Assembly: GCA_024697985.1 (NCBI GenBank)
Contig: JAILRX010000062.1
Span: forward strand, 1-8,037
Direction of reading: 5' to 3'
From: Treponemataceae bacterium
Lineage (GTDB): Bacteria; Spirochaetota; Spirochaetia; Treponematales; Treponemataceae
Length of the DNA: 8,037 bases
Position numbers and translations under genes: made by a program. The notes beneath the pieces are model-generated. The model searched no databases and was not told the origin of the DNA. It was given only the letters and a program-made list of their open reading frames with translations. Of this stretch, positions 6,002 through 8,037 are shown in pieces; position 1 is the first letter of the stretch; each line of letters opens with the position of its first letter.

Positions 6002-7771
6002 ATGAAACGCATATCAGTTACAGTTGCCACAGTCCTCGTTGAAAAGTCGCCTCAGGCCTTACCGCTCGGGGCCGCCTGCATAGCAAGCTATCTGAAAGCA
6101 CAATTCAGACAAAACAACATCGAAGCCGACGTGAAACTTGCCGACTTCACGATGGAAGACGAGATTTCGCCTGAGTCCGTAGCGCAGTCGCTGCTAGCTT
6201 CGTGCGAAGGCTTTTCGTGCGCGGCCGGTTCGTCCGCCGCCTATGGTACAAACGCCGCAACCGACTCGTACGCCACCTCCGGTTCAAACGCCGCACACGA
6301 CTCGTTCGCCGATTTCTTCCTCTTTTCCGTTTTCGTGTGGAACAGAAATCTTCTGTGCGAGGCAGCAGTCCTTCTGAAAAAACTCTACCGCGAAAAATAT
6401 GGCCGCGACTGCACCATAATCGCAGGCGGCCCCGAAGTCACCGCAAACCCAAAAAGCGATTTTCCTTTTGACTACCTCGTTTCAGGTGAAGGAGAAAAAG
6501 CCACATCAGACCTGATTTTAGAGCTGACAGGCCTGAATCTTGCCGGCAGTGAGAATTCAGCCCCAAGGACCAAAATCGAAAGCCGCATCAGATTTGGAAA
6601 GCGAATGAAACTTGCTGAACTTCCATCCCCTTATCTTGACGGCACGATCGACCTTTCCCGATACAATGGCGGCGCCCTTTGGGAACTTGCCCGCGGCTGT
6701 CCTTTCAAATGCAGCTATTGCTACGAAAGCAAGGGGGAAAAAACCGTCGACTACTTTCCGCTTGAAAGGCTTAAAAAAGAACTGGATTATTTTGAAAAAA
6801 GCCAAGTCGCCCAAATCTGGGTTCTGGATCCGACCTACAACGCAAACAAAAAGCGTGCCGTCGAAATGCTCGACTACATTTCAAAAAAGGCGCGCGAAAT
6901 TTTCTTTCACTTTGAATGCCGTGCAGAGTTTTTGGATAAGGAACTGGTAAGGGCGTTCAGCAAAATAGATTGCTGTTTGCAAATCGGATTGCAGAGTAGC
7001 GACGAAAATGTGTTGCGACTCGTGAACCGCCCTTTCAACCGCAAGAATTTCGTGCAGAAAATCGCACTTTTGAACGATGCCGGCCTCATTTTCGGTTTTG
7101 ATTTAATCTACGGCCTTCCGGGCGACAGCCTGCACGGCTTTGAACAGTCGATAAATTTCGCGCTTGGTCTGTACCCGAACCATCTGGAACTATTCAGGCT
7201 TAGCGTTCTTCCTGGTACTGATCTTTTCGACCGTGCATCCGAGCTTCACTTGAACTTCAATCCAAAACCGCCTTACAATGTCATTTGTACCGATAAATTC
7301 AGTTCATCAGACTTGGAAAAAGCCAAGCGTCTGAGTAAGGCGTGTAATTTATTTTATTCTCAGGGGCGAGCTGTTCCGTGGTTCAATTCGCTTCTTCATC
7401 TTCTGAAAATGCAGTCCGTCCCATTTTTTTATAAATTCGCCGATTTTTTGGTGGGTTGCGGAAAAACTGACATTTTGGATTCTTATTGCATCAAACACAA
7501 AGAAATTGAACAGCTGCAGCTTCAGTTTGTCCGCTCTCTTTTGAAAGAAAAGCAACTTGAAAAATACACCGACCTGGTGTGCGACATCATTTTGCTCAAT
7601 GGTGCGTATTCGCGCCTTTATTCGGACGGAGAAACGACTGCGCTAAAACTGCATTACCATCCCGACGACCTGCTTTCCGAATATGCACAGGACATCCGAT
7701 ACTTTTTTCAGAACGCAAAAAAAGGAAATTTCACTTTCAAAGTGGCAAACAGGCGGAACTCACTATCATAA
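6002..7771 (+). CDS. B12-binding-domain radical SAM protein (DUF4080-like C-terminus)
   Basis: A complete 589-residue cytoplasmic protein. Residues about 1-165 form a cobalamin-binding-type Rossmann domain: PLGAACIASYLKAQ (21-34), AGGPEVTANP (141-150) and SGEGE (161-165). The DxHxxG cobalt-ligand motif is absent, as in many radical SAM members of this kind. Residues about 225-410 are a radical SAM barrel with the CxxxCxxC 4Fe-4S motif (C233, C237, C240), GLQSSDENVLRLVNRPF (329-345), the strand FDLIYGLPGD (366-375) and the LPGT loop (403-406). Residues about 411-589, beginning with PKPPYNVICT (421-430), resemble the DUF4080-type C-terminal region. Such proteins cleave S-adenosylmethionine to a radical and often methylate or rearrange unreactive carbons; the substrate here is unknown. 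A low-complexity insert with a tandem repeat (about residues 72-103) interrupts the N-terminal domain. The gene is preceded by a Shine-Dalgarno site and a structured GC-rich leader and seems to be transcribed alone. Confidence 0.92.
   Translation: MKRISVTVATVLVEKSPQALPLGAACIASYLKAQFRQNNIEADVKLADFTMEDEISPESVAQSLLASCEGFSCAAGSSAAYGTNAATDSYATSGSNAAHDSFADFFLFSVFVWNRNLLCEAAVLLKKLYREKYGRDCTIIAGGPEVTANPKSDFPFDYLVSGEGEKATSDLILELTGLNLAGSENSAPRTKIESRIRFGKRMKLAELPSPYLDGTIDLSRYNGGALWELARGCPFKCSYCYESKGEKTVDYFPLERLKKELDYFEKSQVAQIWVLDPTYNANKKRAVEMLDYISKKAREIFFHFECRAEFLDKELVRAFSKIDCCLQIGLQSSDENVLRLVNRPFNRKNFVQKIALLNDAGLIFGFDLIYGLPGDSLHGFEQSINFALGLYPNHLELFRLSVLPGTDLFDRASELHLNFNPKPPYNVICTDKFSSSDLEKAKRLSKACNLFYSQGRAVPWFNSLLHLLKMQSVPFFYKFADFLVGCGKTDILDSYCIKHKEIEQLQLQFVRSLLKEKQLEKYTDLVCDIILLNGAYSRLYSDGETTALKLHYHPDDLLSEYAQDIRYFFQNAKKGNFTFKVANRRNSLS
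6245..6310 (+). repeat. In-frame 36-base-period tandem repeat inside the radical SAM gene
   Basis: Two 30-base copies (6245-6274 and 6281-6310), separated by six bases, differ at few positions. They encode GTNAATDSYA (82-91) and GSNAAHDSFA (94-103); the preceding CAAGSSAAY looks like the decayed remains of a further unit. The period of 36 keeps the frame. The Ala/Ser/Asn/Thr composition is unlike the rest of the protein and suggests a disordered surface loop in the cobalamin-type domain. Confidence 0.75.
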
Positions 7772-7812
7772 ATAGATAGAGTCTACGATATCGGGCATAG
7801 TGGCTCCGCGCC

Positions 7813-7834
7813 ATAGGTCTGCCTATAAGTTTTT
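7813..7834 (+). terminator. Weak candidate terminator after the radical SAM gene
   Basis: A 5-base stem (ATAGG 7813-7817 with CCTAT 7822-7826) with a 4-base loop is followed by AAG and five T bases (7830-7834). The stem is short and low in GC and the T-run is offset, so termination may be partial. The T-run overlaps the stop codon of the convergent gene to the right. Confidence 0.35.
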
Positions 7835-8037
7835 ATTCCTCGTAGTATCCGGGACGACCGAAAAGAACACATTCAACCGTTTTATCATTCTCCGGGCAAT
7901 ATATGCCGATTTGTTTTGACTGACTCACCCAGGATGTGTTTAATGAATCCCAGACAAAATCGTCCGCCAGAGTTTTGAGCGTTGTGATACTAAAATCCGA
8001 ACAATCCTTGCCGTCTACAATCAATTGGGTTTTCTGG
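7833..8037 (-). CDS. C-terminal end of an unrecognised protein (5' end outside window)
   Basis: On the - strand the frame is open from the right edge to a TAA at 7833-7835, giving at least 67 residues. The TTG at 8022-8024 could be read as a start, but four sense codons (Gln-Lys-Thr-Gln) continue the frame to the edge and no ribosome binding site is visible, so the gene most likely begins outside the window. The visible end has VDGKDCSDFSITTLKTLADD, a Trp-containing stretch (DFVWDSLNTSW), an IGIYCPENDKTVECVLFGR strand region and the end PGYYEE. Two cysteines (in YCPEN and VECVLF) are present but form no clear metal motif. No signal peptide or membrane segment can be judged from this end. I do not recognise the family. 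Confidence 0.65.
   Translation of the reverse strand, partial: QKTQLIVDGKDCSDFSITTLKTLADDFVWDSLNTSWVSQSKQIGIYCPENDKTVECVLFGRPGYYEE

Noticed and set aside
6202..6471. Arginine-rich 89-residue ORF on the + strand
   Set aside because: It is an out-of-frame reading of the GC-rich repeat insert in the radical SAM gene, without its own ribosome binding site.
8022..8024. TTG as the start of a 63-residue gene at the right edge
   Set aside because: The frame continues open to the window edge and no Shine-Dalgarno is visible; it is more likely an internal leucine codon.

Overview
This 8 kb stretch looks like chromosomal DNA of moderate GC content from an anaerobic, diderm-like bacterium. The gene style suggests a host-associated spirochaete of the Treponema group. 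That guess rests on overall protein resemblance, not on a marker gene. No mobile element, CRISPR array, tRNA or rRNA was seen.

Layout from left to right: (1) The window opens inside a + strand gene for an AddA/RecB-type helicase-nuclease; only its C-terminal half is visible. (2) A 66-residue protein with a heavy-metal-associated (HMA) fold signature lies on the - strand. It overlaps the helicase gene tail to tail by 17 bases and has lost both metal-binding cysteines of its motif. (3) A very large - strand gene encodes an exported 1075-residue fusion of a NamZ-type (DUF1343) exo-N-acetylmuramidase, a small beta-sandwich and a beta-lactamase-family serine hydrolase, a plausible two-step peptidoglycan-degrading enzyme. 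(4) A 117-base divergent promoter region follows. Both outward promoters end six bases before the ATG and neither gene has a Shine-Dalgarno sequence, so both mRNAs are predicted to be leaderless. A 12-base direct repeat with a 35-base period lies between the two start points. (5) On the + strand a 209-residue protein remotely resembles ThyX but lacks the ThyX signature; a terminator overlaps its stop codon. (6) A GC-rich, structured, gene-free stretch of about 110 bases follows. (7) A + strand B12-binding/radical SAM protein carries a tandem-repeat insert in its N-terminal domain. (8) The C-terminal end of an unrecognised - strand gene runs off the right edge.

The genes do not form one operon: strands alternate, and most units have their own promoter or terminator. 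The themes are DNA break repair, cell-wall turnover, a possible nucleotide- or flavin-related protein and radical chemistry. The best candidates for something undescribed are the muramidase-serine hydrolase fusion, the paired leaderless divergent promoters with their repeats, the cysteine-less HMA protein and the ThyX-like protein with a replaced signature.
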